Program-made: the position numbers and the translations under genes
Notes under the pieces: generated by a model
The model's database searches: none
What the model was told of the DNA's origin: nothing
The model's input: the letters and a program-made list of their open reading frames with translations, nothing else
Source of the DNA: JBKPCD01 sp046727175
GTDB lineage: Bacteria > Acidobacteriota > Vicinamibacteria > Vicinamibacterales > 2-12-FULL-66-21
DNA length: 64,000 nt
NCBI GenBank assembly: GCA_046727175.1
Contig: JBKPCD010000026.1
Coordinates: 1 to 64,000 of the forward strand
Direction: 5' to 3'
Shown here: positions 18,076-27,076 of the stretch, piece by piece
Numbering within the stretch: the stretch's first letter is position 1
Layout: each line of letters opens with the position of its first letter

Positions 18076-18555
18076 ATGACCTCACAGCAAGTCGATCTAC
18101 TGCAGCAGAGTTTTCGGTTGATTAAACCCGTCATGGATGACGCGGCGGTCGTGTTCTACGAGCGCCTCTTCGAGATCGATCCGTCCTTGCAGCGACTATT
18201 TCACAGATCACCGCGCGAGCAGGCGCGCCTCCTGGCAGAAACGCTCACCGCTGTCGTCAGCGAGATCGATCGGCCCGCGCAGCTTCGGCGCGTGATCGAG
18301 GCATTGGGCCCGCGTTATGCCGCCACTGGCGTGCGCGACGAGCACTACCTGGCGGTAGGCGAGGCGCTGCTGTGGACGCTCGAGAACGCGTTGAAAGACG
18401 CATTCACGTCCGACGTGCGAGACGCCTGGATGACCGCGTATAGTTGGCTGGCCTTCAGGGTGCAGCGCGCCACGGCGCGCTGTCGCCCGGATGCGCCGGT
18501 CGGAGAACCCACTCACACTGACCTGCCGCCGCGTCCGTGCTCCGAGCGTTCATGA
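18076..18555 (+). CDS. Globin-like protein with Tyr at the proximal His position
   Basis: 159 residues. It aligns easily with the preceding globin: VVFYERLFEIDPSLQRLF, QARLLAETLTAVVSEID, and DEHYLAVGEALLWTLENAL. At the position of the proximal haem ligand, where the first globin has LHASYGV, this one has RYAATGV, so His is replaced by Tyr81. Tyr can bind ferric haem, so it may still be a haem protein with altered chemistry, or it may have lost haem and become a regulatory globin-fold (sensor-globin style). The C-terminus carries about 25 extra, Pro- and Arg-rich residues. 177 bp separates it from the first globin; same strand. Confidence 0.82.
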   Translation: MTSQQVDLLQQSFRLIKPVMDDAAVVFYERLFEIDPSLQRLFHRSPREQARLLAETLTAVVSEIDRPAQLRRVIEALGPRYAATGVRDEHYLAVGEALLWTLENALKDAFTSDVRDAWMTAYSWLAFRVQRATARCRPDAPVGEPTHTDLPPRPCSERS

Positions 18556-18712
18556 CGCCTGCTGCTCCCACCCGACGCCCCTTTTCACGACCAATGGCCA
18601 GCTCGTTCTGAAGATTCGACCGCAGTCGGAGATGGCCCAGAGGAGTCCTTCCGCATCGGGCCAGTCGTTCGATCCCCTTCGAACCGTGTATAGTCCTGAG
18701 CCGACCAGACTG

Positions 18713-20056
18713 ATGATCCCGCTCGATTCGCGCGAAACGTACTCAGTGAAGAAGGAGCGCGCCGCCAGCGAGGTTCGCCGCCACTCGGGGCGCGTTGCGC
18801 TCGGAAAGAGCTCCATCTCGAACCTCTTTCGATACGTGCCGCGAAACGATCGGCCTCGCCGAGTCAATCTGGGAGACCTCGATCGAGTGATCGCGATGGA
18901 CGAAGCGGAACGCATCCTGGACGTAGAAGGGCTGGCCACGTTCGAGCGGATCGCGGACGTCACCCTGCGACAAGGGCTGATGCCACCCGTCACGCCGGAG
19001 CTCAAACACATCACGATTGGCGGCGCAATCTGCGGGATCGGTATCGAGTCCACGTGCTTCCGTCATGGCTTCGTGCACGACAGCCTGCTCGAGGCTGACG
19101 TGCTTCTCTCCGACGGCCGGGTTCTGTCGTGCAACGCCGACAACGCCCATGCCGATCTCTTCCATGCTCTGCCCAACTCGTACGGAACGCTTGGGTACGT
19201 GCTTCGCGCCGCGATCCGGCTCGAGCCGGTTCGGTCGTTCGTGCATCTGACGACAACGGTCCACCCCGACATCAAGGCGTATCTTGCCGCGATGCGCGCC
19301 GCGACCGAAGACCCGGATATCACGTTCGTCGAAGGGCTGATCGAATCCGACGAGCGGTTTCATGTGATGTCAGCGCGGTCGGTCGATTCCGTGCCTCACG
19401 TCGACGACATCGTCCGGCTGCACGTGTTCCATCGGCTCGCCCTGGAACAGCGCGATGTTTACCTGACCGTGAAGGACTACTTGTTCCGGTACGATCCCGA
19501 TTGGTTCTGGAACATTCCCGAGGGCTGGCCGTACCGCCTGTTCCGCCGCTACGCGCCGCGCGGACTGCGCAATTCCGGTTTCTACACGCGCTACACGCAG
19601 TGCACGCGCGCGCTGGCAAAACTCTGGCCGTGGCATGCTCAAGAGGAGAGCGAGCCGCTCATACAGGATTGGGAGGTCCCCTGGAGCAGGGCGCGCGAGC
19701 TCATTGAGCTTGCTCTGGCGGAGGTCGATCTCGAAGGCAGACCCTGGGCGGTCGTCCCGATCCGAACGCGTCATTCGCCGACACTGTACCCGGTTCGCGC
19801 CGACGAGCTCTACCTGAATCTGGGCTGCTATTGCTACGTGCGGAAGCACCAGAGTCGAGAACCGTACTACTTCACGAAAGTTCTCGATCGCAAGTGCTTC
19901 GATCTTGGCGGTATCAAGATGCTGTATTCGTCTTCGTTCCTGGACGAGGAGGAATTCGACCGCGTCTACAACGGCGAATCGTATCGAGGGCTCAAGGCTA
20001 AGTACGATCCGCGCGGTGCGTTTCCAACTCTGTACGAGAAGTGCCGTGCGCGGTGA
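18713..20056 (+). CDS. FAD-binding oxidoreductase, DHCR24/DIMINUTO-like
   Basis: About 447 residues. A PP-loop and FAD-binding pattern (VTPELKHITIGGAICGIGIE, then FVHDSLLEADVLLSDGRVL and NSYGTLGYVLRAAIRLEP) is that of the FAD-linked oxidase family PF01565, in the branch of 24-dehydrocholesterol reductase. Bacterial members probably reduce or oxidise isoprenoid-like lipids; the substrate here is unknown. The C-terminal substrate half includes YPVRADELYLNLGCYCYV. The ATG at 18713 places SNLFR at residues 36-40, as in relatives; an in-frame ATG at 18632 would add 27 residues, and tatagt at about 18692 could be a -10 box. It follows the globin-like gene on the same strand. Confidence 0.85.
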   Translation: MIPLDSRETYSVKKERAASEVRRHSGRVALGKSSISNLFRYVPRNDRPRRVNLGDLDRVIAMDEAERILDVEGLATFERIADVTLRQGLMPPVTPELKHITIGGAICGIGIESTCFRHGFVHDSLLEADVLLSDGRVLSCNADNAHADLFHALPNSYGTLGYVLRAAIRLEPVRSFVHLTTTVHPDIKAYLAAMRAATEDPDITFVEGLIESDERFHVMSARSVDSVPHVDDIVRLHVFHRLALEQRDVYLTVKDYLFRYDPDWFWNIPEGWPYRLFRRYAPRGLRNSGFYTRYTQCTRALAKLWPWHAQEESEPLIQDWEVPWSRARELIELALAEVDLEGRPWAVVPIRTRHSPTLYPVRADELYLNLGCYCYVRKHQSREPYYFTKVLDRKCFDLGGIKMLYSSSFLDEEEFDRVYNGESYRGLKAKYDPRGAFPTLYEKCRAR

Positions 20057-20165
20057 TCGACGCCCGTCTTCCGTCGATCCCGCGAGTCGGCTCTGCTCGA
20101 ACGGCTCCAGCCGCACAACGCTCGACGTTCCGGTCTCGCGCAGCAATGGCTGGGGCGATGTAAGT

Positions 20166-20411
20166 ATGGTTGTGAAGAGACCCTCGTTCGGCGCGCTCCT
20201 GCTTGGGCTGATTCCATTCGTGATGATGTGCTTCTCGGTTTCACTGTGGGACCGCGTGTATCCAATGATCCTCGGCGTTCCCTTCAATCTGTTCTGGCTG
20301 CTGGTGTGGATTCCGCTCACCTCTTCGTGCATGTGGGCAGCGTATCGCTTCGAAACTCCACGCACTGCTGAAACGCCGCCACATGATCAGAACCGAGAGC
20401 GGGCGCAATGA
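20166..20411 (+). CDS. DUF3311-type small membrane protein
   Basis: 81 residues with two hydrophobic helices (FGALLLGLIPFVMMCFSV and VPFNLFWLLVWIPLTS) and a charged C-terminal tail. The motif with PF near the first helix and GVPFNLFWLLVWIPLTS is the DUF3311 family, whose members almost always precede a sodium:solute symporter gene. Here the stop overlaps the symporter start by ATGA, which supports co-translation and probably a two-part transporter. The role of the small subunit is unknown. Confidence 0.85.
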   Translation: MVVKRPSFGALLLGLIPFVMMCFSVSLWDRVYPMILGVPFNLFWLLVWIPLTSSCMWAAYRFETPRTAETPPHDQNRERAQ

Positions 20412-21847
20412 GTACGAGCGGCGTGGCTCTCGCGATCATCTTCGGCATCATCTTCCTGGGCGCCGGTATCGGTTTCGTGGCTGGAGCCCGCCAAAAAATG
20501 AATCTCGAGCAGTGGACGGTAGGCGGCCGAGGCTTTGGCGCGTTGCTCATGTACCTGCTCATGGCGGGCGAGGTCTACACTACGTTCTCTTTCCTCGGGG
20601 CAAGCGGTTGGGCATACTCCCGCGGTGGGCCAACGCTGTACATCCTCGCGTATTTGACCTTGGCCTATGTGCTGTCGTTCTATTTCCTGCCCCAAATCTG
20701 GGATTTGGGACAACGATACGGCCTGCAGACCGAAGCGGACTTCTTCGCAAGGCGATATGGCAGCAAATACCTGGTCGCCTATGTCGCCATCGTCGGAGTC
20801 ATCTTCATCGTTCCGTACCTGCAGCTGCAACTGACCGGCCTCGGAATCATCGTCGAGGTAGCAAGCGCTGAGGGGATCGGCCGCACGCCGGCCATGGTCG
20901 TTGCTGGCAGCCTTATCGCGGCGTTCGTGTTTGCCAGCGGTGTCCGGGCGGTCGCATGGGTCAGCGTCCTGAAGGACGCGTTGATGGTCTTCGCAGTGGT
21001 AGCTGTGGGTATTGGCGTACCACGGGTCTACTTTGGCGGGATTGGCCCCATGTTCGCGGCGCTCGCGCATGCCAGACCCGCGCATCTGGTGATGCCGGGC
21101 GCCACCGCGAACCTGGGTCACACCTGGTACATCTCAACCGTGCTGTTGACCTCGCTTGGGTTCTACATGTGGCCGCACGCATTCGGCGCGGCCTTCACGG
21201 CTAGAAGCAGCGACACGTTGCGCCGCAACGCCGTAGTCATGCCGCTCTACACCATCACACTCGCATTTGTCATTTTCGCCGGCTTCACTGCGGTCCTGGT
21301 GATCCCTGGCCTGCGCGACGGCGACCTATCCCTGCTCACGATCGCGCGACAGAGTTTCCCCCCGTGGCTTCTAGGCGTGATCGGCGGGGCAGGTGCGCTG
21401 ACGGCCATGGTGCCTGCTTCAATCTTGATCCTGACGGCAGCCACGCTGTTCGCCAAGAACCTGTATCGACCGATCTTCGCGCCCGCGATGACGGACGATC
21501 AGGTCGCCAGACTGGCCCGGATGATGGTCGTCGTGCTCAGCGTCATCAGTCTTTACCTGGCCATCCACAGCTCGACAACGCTGGTGTCGCTCCTGCTGCT
21601 GGGATACGCCGGCGTGACGCAGTTCTTTCCGGGCGTTGCGTTCGGTTTGTACTGGAGCCGCGTCACGATGGTCGGCGTGTTCGCCGGAATGATCGCCGGA
21701 ATTGGTGTCCTCGCGTTTCTGGTCGTTACCAAACGGGATCCGTTCGTCGGGTTAAACGCTGGCTTCTTTGCCCTGTGCGTCAACTTCGTTGTCACCGGTG
21801 TCTTCAGTCTGCTTTCCCGGTTTCAGCAGAGCGGATTCGAGGGTTGA
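20408..21847 (+). CDS. Sodium:solute symporter (SSS family)
   Basis: 479 residues with about 13 membrane helices. Family hallmarks include the first helix VALAIIFGIIFLGAGIGFVAG, the segment LLMYLLMAGEVYTTFSFLG where SSS proteins coordinate sodium, YGLQTEADFFARRYGSKYL, and HAFGAAFTARS. The length is typical for the pantothenate/proline/monocarboxylate branch. It would import an organic solute with Na+; the sequence does not reveal which one. It is translationally coupled to the DUF3311 gene upstream and is the last gene of this same-strand run. Confidence 0.9.
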   Translation: MSTSGVALAIIFGIIFLGAGIGFVAGARQKMNLEQWTVGGRGFGALLMYLLMAGEVYTTFSFLGASGWAYSRGGPTLYILAYLTLAYVLSFYFLPQIWDLGQRYGLQTEADFFARRYGSKYLVAYVAIVGVIFIVPYLQLQLTGLGIIVEVASAEGIGRTPAMVVAGSLIAAFVFASGVRAVAWVSVLKDALMVFAVVAVGIGVPRVYFGGIGPMFAALAHARPAHLVMPGATANLGHTWYISTVLLTSLGFYMWPHAFGAAFTARSSDTLRRNAVVMPLYTITLAFVIFAGFTAVLVIPGLRDGDLSLLTIARQSFPPWLLGVIGGAGALTAMVPASILILTAATLFAKNLYRPIFAPAMTDDQVARLARMMVVVLSVISLYLAIHSSTTLVSLLLLGYAGVTQFFPGVAFGLYWSRVTMVGVFAGMIAGIGVLAFLVVTKRDPFVGLNAGFFALCVNFVVTGVFSLLSRFQQSGFEG

Positions 21848-22193
21848 GAGGCGTCACAAGTGCCTGACCGGAAGTGACCGCGTGGTCTTGGGCCGACTCG
21901 TACGACGCCGTCGTCGCTGGCCGAGTGTTGATCCGGATGAACGCCGTAGTGATTAGAACGGTTTCATAACCTGTAGTGTCCGCCTTCAGGCGGACTCAGC
22001 GCCGGCTGAAGGCGGCGCCTACACAGGTTGTGAAACCGGTTCTAGCGATTTCCGAAGGGCAGCGGGTTGGCGAGACTGTCTCACTCGCCAGGTGTCGAAC
22101 CGGGCCTGACTTGCTGCTCACCGACCCGCGTCGCCGAAATCAGGGTCGGAACCGCGACTGAATGTGACAGACTCTGTGACAACGGAAGGCGGC
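21848..22193. other. 346-bp gap containing a composite repeat
   Basis: The gap after the symporter holds the hairpin element listed separately. The remaining sequence has no supported gene. Confidence 0.5.
21954..22044. repeat. Composite hairpin repeat (REP-like)
   Basis: The left arm tagaacggtttcataacctg and the right arm that begins caggttgtgaaaccggttct are imperfect inverted repeats (small indels, one mismatch). Inside are a perfect hairpin gtccgcc-ttca-ggcggac (21978-21995) and a second one around cgccg-gctgaagg-cggcg. The inside is bounded by gtag on the left and ctac on the right. The same plan is seen at 44.9 kb. Confidence 0.7.
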
Positions 22194-22658
22194 ATGACCG
22201 CTCTTGATCGACGCACGGTATTGCGTGGCATGGGAGTGTTTGGACAATCGTGAAATGCCGGACATTTGTATGCAGCACATGATCGCAGTGATCTGATCGA
22301 CAGAACCGCTTCGTTTCGGGCCGCACACGATAAACCACGGATGCAGGACCCGGCGATTCTTCGTGAACGCGCCAAAGTACACCTGGTCGGAGACGAAGAG
22401 CTCGAACAGCGCCTTCCCCGGCGCGAAGCGATTGTCGAGGTGACGCTAACGGACGGCACTCGGCTCACCGAACGCGTCGAGGCTGTGCGCGGGACCGCCG
22501 AGAATCCGATGTCACGCGCAGAAGTGGCGACGAAAGGTCGGGAGTTGATGACGCCCATCCTCGGTGCCGATCGTTCGGCCAAGCTCGTCGAACAGGTATT
22601 CAATCTCGAAAGAGTGACAGACCTTCGAATGCTGCGACCGTTGCTCCAACCCTACTAA
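22194..22658 (+). pseudogene. MmgE/PrpD family gene with an internal deletion
   Basis: A short 5' frame beginning MTALDRRTVLRGMGVFGQS has a good ribosome site (ggaagg) and a twin-arginine-like RRTVLRG motif, but hits a stop after 19 codons. Soon after, another frame encodes the C-terminal end of MmgE/PrpD (2-methylcitrate dehydratase-like) proteins: FRAAHDKPRMQDPAILRER, AKVHLVGDEELEQRLPR, GTAENPMSRAEVATKGREL. The central three quarters of the protein is absent. That the two ends once belonged to one Tat-exported PrpD-like gene is an inference; the C-terminal identification is firm. It is non-functional. Confidence 0.7.
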
Positions 22659-22720
22659 AGAGTCGATCGACGATACTGAAAGCCTGAGAAGCGGAAAAAT
22701 TATTCGGGAGGGCTTCTGCG

Positions 22721-24070
22721 TCACGGGACCAGCACGCCGACTCCTACACCTCCTGCGACACCCAGCGTGAGCCGGTGGCGCATTTGCGTGGCCTGGACTT
22801 CATTCGGCTCCGCATCCTGAAGCGTCCACACCAGCGACCCGTGCGACTTTGCCAGCGCCGTCAGGAGATCGAGCGCGGTCCCGTGCCAGACAGACAGCGA
22901 CACGGGCTTGCTGTCGGGAAATACAGTAAATGTCTGGTCCCCTCCACCGAGGGCAGACATGACTGCTTTAACCGCGTCAGTCATCGGCGCGCCGTCCAGG
23001 TCGACGTCCGGCACCAGCGAGAACAGCACGTCGTTCGAGTCTTGCCACGCCGTTACAGGTCGGATCACGATGGTGCCGTCCACGACGCGCCACTCGTACC
23101 GGTTGTCCCTCGCGACGAGGACGTCCAGCACTTCCCGCAGTGTGCGACCCGTGGCCGTGAACTCCATCGCGTACGACAGGTGCTGCGGAGGCGGCCCGGG
23201 GGCAACCTGCATGCCGATCGGAATGTGAGCCGCTGCCGACAAATCCTGAGTTGCCCACGCTCCCACGCCTGTCAGAATGAGTGGATAACCGTCAGTCCGC
23301 ATCCCGACGATCGCGTCCGCGATGTTCGCGGGGAGATCGCGCGGGCGGGTGAATCGACGACGATCGAGTTCATCCTCCGATCTTCGGCCCGACAATCCGA
23401 GCCCCCAGCCATTCACTCCGCTCATGAAGGACAGCGTGAACGGAAACAGCGGCTTCCTGCCGGTTGAGCGCTCGAATACCCACACCAGCTCACCGTGCGA
23501 TCGGACGAGCGCATTCAAGAGGGATCGGATCGTGCCCTCCGGCGCATCAAGGACGAATGGCTTCGTGTCGCTGAACGCAATCGCCGTCGATCGCGGCGCA
23601 CCAAGGAGCGTCGCCACAAGCGCGAAAGCCTCGCGCGGCGTCGTCTCCCCAAGGCGCACCGCTGGCGCAGGCGCATCCAGCGGGTGCATGAGCCGCGGTT
23701 GCGCCTCCGCTGCAGGTGACGCAACGTCTTGCTTCGGTTCGAAAAGAATCACGCCCCGGTCCTCGCGTGATTCGTATCGAGGATCGGCGCTGATCATCGC
23801 CGCGACGGCTTCTCGCACCGTGCGGCCCGTGAGCACGATGGACCGACCGGTCTCGACGCGCACCGGCGCCGGAAGACGTTCGAACCCAATCGGCACACGG
23901 GCGGCTTGCGAGAGAGCGCCGATTTCCTGGAGCGTGAATGCACGAAACTCGACCGGCTTGCCGGACGCGTCGGGGCCGACGGTGCGGTCGAGCACATCCT
24001 GAGCGGCCGCGATCGACGGCGACAGCATGTACAACGCCGCTGCGATCATGGGCGCCATTTGACGGACCAT
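22721..24070 (-). CDS. Secreted protein with two tandem STN-like units
   Basis: 449 residues starting at the ATG at 24070, which has AAGGAG at a good distance; an in-frame upstream start at 24133 lacks one. A signal peptide covers about residues 1-24 (AAALYMLSPSIAAAQ). The mature protein is an internal duplication of a unit of about 190 residues: RVPIGFERLP, GRTVREAVAAMISADPRYE, SDTKPFVLDAPEGTIRSLL, SHGELVWVFE in the first half match HIPIGMQVAP, GRTLREVLDVLVARDNRYE, PDSKPVSLSVWHGTALDLL, SHGSLVWTLQ in the second. The GRTLREVLDVLV...GTIVIRP pattern resembles the secretin/TonB N-terminal (STN) domain. It may be a periplasmic partner of a secretin or TonB system, but none is adjacent. Confidence 0.75.
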   Translation of the reverse strand: MVRQMAPMIAAALYMLSPSIAAAQDVLDRTVGPDASGKPVEFRAFTLQEIGALSQAARVPIGFERLPAPVRVETGRSIVLTGRTVREAVAAMISADPRYESREDRGVILFEPKQDVASPAAEAQPRLMHPLDAPAPAVRLGETTPREAFALVATLLGAPRSTAIAFSDTKPFVLDAPEGTIRSLLNALVRSHGELVWVFERSTGRKPLFPFTLSFMSGVNGWGLGLSGRRSEDELDRRRFTRPRDLPANIADAIVGMRTDGYPLILTGVGAWATQDLSAAAHIPIGMQVAPGPPPQHLSYAMEFTATGRTLREVLDVLVARDNRYEWRVVDGTIVIRPVTAWQDSNDVLFSLVPDVDLDGAPMTDAVKAVMSALGGGDQTFTVFPDSKPVSLSVWHGTALDLLTALAKSHGSLVWTLQDAEPNEVQATQMRHRLTLGVAGGVGVGVLVP

Positions 24071-24363
24071 AGGGCCACTCCTTGCCAAAGTGATGCCCCG
24101 CGCGTGCGTGTGATTTCTGTTGCGGCGCATCATACGAAACAGCGCGGCCCGACGGGATCGTCAGCGGATTGACAATTCTGATTGCCAGTTCATATCTCAC
24201 CGCGAATCGTTAACGCGCCGCAGGCGCGCCCTGCCGGCAGCGGCCGCCTGTCGCGCCGAAGGCGTACGGCGAGCTTCGCCGTAGCCTTGGGCGGACCCGT
24301 GCGTCGAAACCCCCGTCGTGATTCGAGCGCGTCTTGCCCGTATAATCGCGATGCCTCGCCCCT
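24071..24363. other. Intergenic region with a hairpin and promoter
   Basis: Between two divergent genes there is a hairpin, tacggcga-gct-tcgccgta (24265-24283), within a GC-rich stretch, and the promoter element given separately. No coding sequence is supported here. Confidence 0.5.
24341..24346 (+). promoter_or_regulatory. Consensus -10 box TATAAT before a kinase gene
   Basis: A perfect TATAAT stands out in the GC-rich background 18 bases before the TTG start of the kinase gene. It predicts a transcription start close to 24353 and therefore a very short leader. No good -35 box was found at the expected distance. Confidence 0.45.
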
Positions 24364-27003
24364 TTGCACCTGACTCCTGGCACGCGCATCGGACCGTTTG
24401 AAATCACTGCCCTGATTGGCGCGGGCGGCATGGGTGAGGTGTATTGCGCCACGGACACCAACCTGAGACGTGCCGTCGCGATCAAGGTCCTGCCGGCGTC
24501 TCTTTCGAGCGACCCTGACCGTCTCGCGAGATTTCAGCGCGAGGCGCAGGTGCTCGCCGCGCTCAACCATCCTCATATCTCGCAGATTCACGGGCTGGAG
24601 AAATCCGATGGTATCACGGCGCTCGTGATGGAGCTCGTCGAGGGGCCGACGCTTGCTGATCGCATCGCGCAGGGTGCGGTGCCGCTCGATGACGCACTCA
24701 CGATCGCGAAACAGATCGCCGAAGCGCTCGAAGCGGCGCACGGACAAGGCATCATTCACCGTGATTTGAAGCCGGCCAACATCAAGGTTCGGCCCGACGG
24801 CTTCGTGAAGGTGCTGGACTTCGGTCTCGCGAAGGCCATGGAGCCTGTGGGCAGCGGGGCGAGTGTGTCGCTGTCACCAACTATCACCTCACCCGCGATG
24901 ACACACGCGGGAATCATCCTGGGCACCGCTGCGTACATGAGCCCCGAACAGGCACGCGGAAAATCCGTCGACAAACGCACGGACATCTGGGCATTCGGGT
25001 GCGTGCTGTACGAACTGTTGACCGGACGGCGCGCGTTTGGGGGTGATGAAGTATCGGACGTCCTGGCCTCGATTCTCTTGCGAGAGCCTGACCTGGCGGC
25101 ATTGCCAGCCGTAGCGCCGCCGTCGATCCGCCGGCTGCTCCGGCGTTGCCTCGAGAAGGATCAGTCTGAGCGGCTTCGCGACATCGGCGATGCACGCATC
25201 GAGATTCGAGACGCATTATCGAGAGCGGACGCGGAGACGGCGGGCGTCGCGCGTGCAGGTGCGGCTCGCCACAACCGCCCATGGCTCGCGGCGCTCGGCG
25301 CAGTGCTGGCGGTCGCATTCACGATATCGGTCGTACGTCCTTTCGGCCCGAGTTCCGTCGCAAACGAAATGCGGGTGGAGATTACGACACCCCCGACGGT
25401 GATGGTGGCGTCGGTGGCCATTTCGCCGGACGGGCGCGCGATCGCCTACGTCGGGGATGCTGAAGGGCAATCGCGGTTGTGGCTGCGTTCTCTGGAATCC
25501 GGGTCGTCCCGAGCAATCAGGGGGACTGATGGTGCAGGATCGCCGTTCTGGTCACCCGACGGCCGATCGATCGGCTTTTTTGAGAAAGGCAAGCTCAAAC
25601 GCGTCGACGTGGACGGCGGATCTGTTCAGACGCTGGCAAACGCTCCGGGAGGCACCGGGGGTTCGTGGAACCGGGACGACGTCATTCTCTTTGCGGCGCT
25701 GGGGGAATCCATTTCGCGCATATCGGCCTCAGGTGGCGAACCTGTCGCGGTGCCCGCTCTTGCCCGGGAGGGCAGTGACTTTGCGCCACACTTCCTGCCG
25801 GATGGTCGTCACTTCCTTTACTTCGTCCGAGGGAGCCCCGAGATCCGTGGCGTGTATGTTGGCCGGCTCGACCAGTCGCTGCAGGCTCGACGCTTGCTCG
25901 CGTCCGACACAGGTGCCGTCTACGCGTCCACGGGGCACCTGCTGTTCGTCCGCGGCGGGGCCTTGTACGCGCAGGCCTTCGATCCGGATCGTCTGACGCT
26001 CGCCGGTAATCCCCTCCGGCTTGCCGAGGACGTCGCGAGCGACGTGACCGAGGCAGCGGTATCGGTCTCCAACACAGGCGCCATCGCGTTTCGGTCGCGC
26101 TCTGCAGTCGCTCAGTGGCAGTTCGTGTGGTTCGATCGAGCCGGCAGGGAAATCACGAGAATGGGTGATCCATCCCCGACTCTGAGGCAACCGTCACTGT
26201 CGCCCGATGACCAGCGGGTCGTGCTGTACCGAGGCATCGATGGAAATATCGACATCTGGGTTTGCGACACAAAACGCGGAGCATTCAGCCGCATCACGAC
26301 GGACCCGGCCGACGACGTCATGCCCGTCTGGTCGCCGGACGGCAGCACTATCGTGTTCAGCTCGAACCGGACAGGCGTACACAATCTCTATCAGGTCTCC
26401 GTGACGGGCGATCGGAGTGAGAGCCTGCTTCTCTCGAGCGCGCAGACGAACGTCGCGACTCACTGGTCTGCCGACGGGCGCTTCCTGCTGTTCAACAGCC
26501 GAGACCCCAAGGGAGGTACAGACATCTGGGCGTTGCCGCTCAACCCGAAGGGAAAGCCATTCCCAGTCATCCGGACAGCTTTCGATGAAGAGGGCGCTCA
26601 GTTCTCTCCCGATGGCAATTGGATCGCGTACCAATCGGATAAGTCGGGCCGCCCGGAAATCTATGTCACGCCGTTCCCCGGTCACGGAACCGAGTGGCTG
26701 ATCTCCACCAACGGCGGCACGCAGGTGCGCTGGGGACCAGATGGGAAGGAGCTGTTCTATGTTGCGGCGAATGGGCAACTGACGACGGTGCCAATCCGCG
26801 TTGGCGCGCAGATGCGCGACCCCGAAATCGGGACGCCGGTCGCACTGTTCACTCCACCACTCGGTCGTTCTGCGCGCCCAGGCGACTACCGGCATCAATA
26901 CATGGTCGCATCCGACAGCCAGCGAATTCTTGTCACCGCTGTGAAAGACGAAGCGGCTACCCCACCGATCACTCTGATCCTGAATTGGAAGCCGCAGCAG
27001 TAG
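24364..27003 (+). CDS. Membrane Ser/Thr protein kinase with PD40 beta-propeller
   Basis: 879 residues. The start is TTG at 24364, giving the common opening LTPGTRIGPFEI; a nearby ATG is out of frame. The kinase occupies about 10-275 with GAGGMGEVY, Lys41, HRDLKPANI with Asp134, and YMSPEQARG. A membrane helix lies near 304-324 (WLAALGAVLAVAFTISVV). The outer part is a PD40/TolB-like propeller: repeated blades such as FWSPDGRSIGFF, VWSPDGSTIVFSSNRTG and QFSPDGNWIAYQSDKSG. The propeller presumably binds a ligand or envelope protein and signals to the kinase. It is divergent from the STN-like secreted gene and convergent with the TonB receptor gene. Confidence 0.92.
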   Translation: MHLTPGTRIGPFEITALIGAGGMGEVYCATDTNLRRAVAIKVLPASLSSDPDRLARFQREAQVLAALNHPHISQIHGLEKSDGITALVMELVEGPTLADRIAQGAVPLDDALTIAKQIAEALEAAHGQGIIHRDLKPANIKVRPDGFVKVLDFGLAKAMEPVGSGASVSLSPTITSPAMTHAGIILGTAAYMSPEQARGKSVDKRTDIWAFGCVLYELLTGRRAFGGDEVSDVLASILLREPDLAALPAVAPPSIRRLLRRCLEKDQSERLRDIGDARIEIRDALSRADAETAGVARAGAARHNRPWLAALGAVLAVAFTISVVRPFGPSSVANEMRVEITTPPTVMVASVAISPDGRAIAYVGDAEGQSRLWLRSLESGSSRAIRGTDGAGSPFWSPDGRSIGFFEKGKLKRVDVDGGSVQTLANAPGGTGGSWNRDDVILFAALGESISRISASGGEPVAVPALAREGSDFAPHFLPDGRHFLYFVRGSPEIRGVYVGRLDQSLQARRLLASDTGAVYASTGHLLFVRGGALYAQAFDPDRLTLAGNPLRLAEDVASDVTEAAVSVSNTGAIAFRSRSAVAQWQFVWFDRAGREITRMGDPSPTLRQPSLSPDDQRVVLYRGIDGNIDIWVCDTKRGAFSRITTDPADDVMPVWSPDGSTIVFSSNRTGVHNLYQVSVTGDRSESLLLSSAQTNVATHWSADGRFLLFNSRDPKGGTDIWALPLNPKGKPFPVIRTAFDEEGAQFSPDGNWIAYQSDKSGRPEIYVTPFPGHGTEWLISTNGGTQVRWGPDGKELFYVAANGQLTTVPIRVGAQMRDPEIGTPVALFTPPLGRSARPGDYRHQYMVASDSQRILVTAVKDEAATPPITLILNWKPQQ

Positions 27004-27076
27004 TCGCGGTGCCTTAGGGTTCGGCTTCAGCCGGCCCGCGCGCGCAGCCCTTCACGAGAGGAGACCCGGTAAGAGT

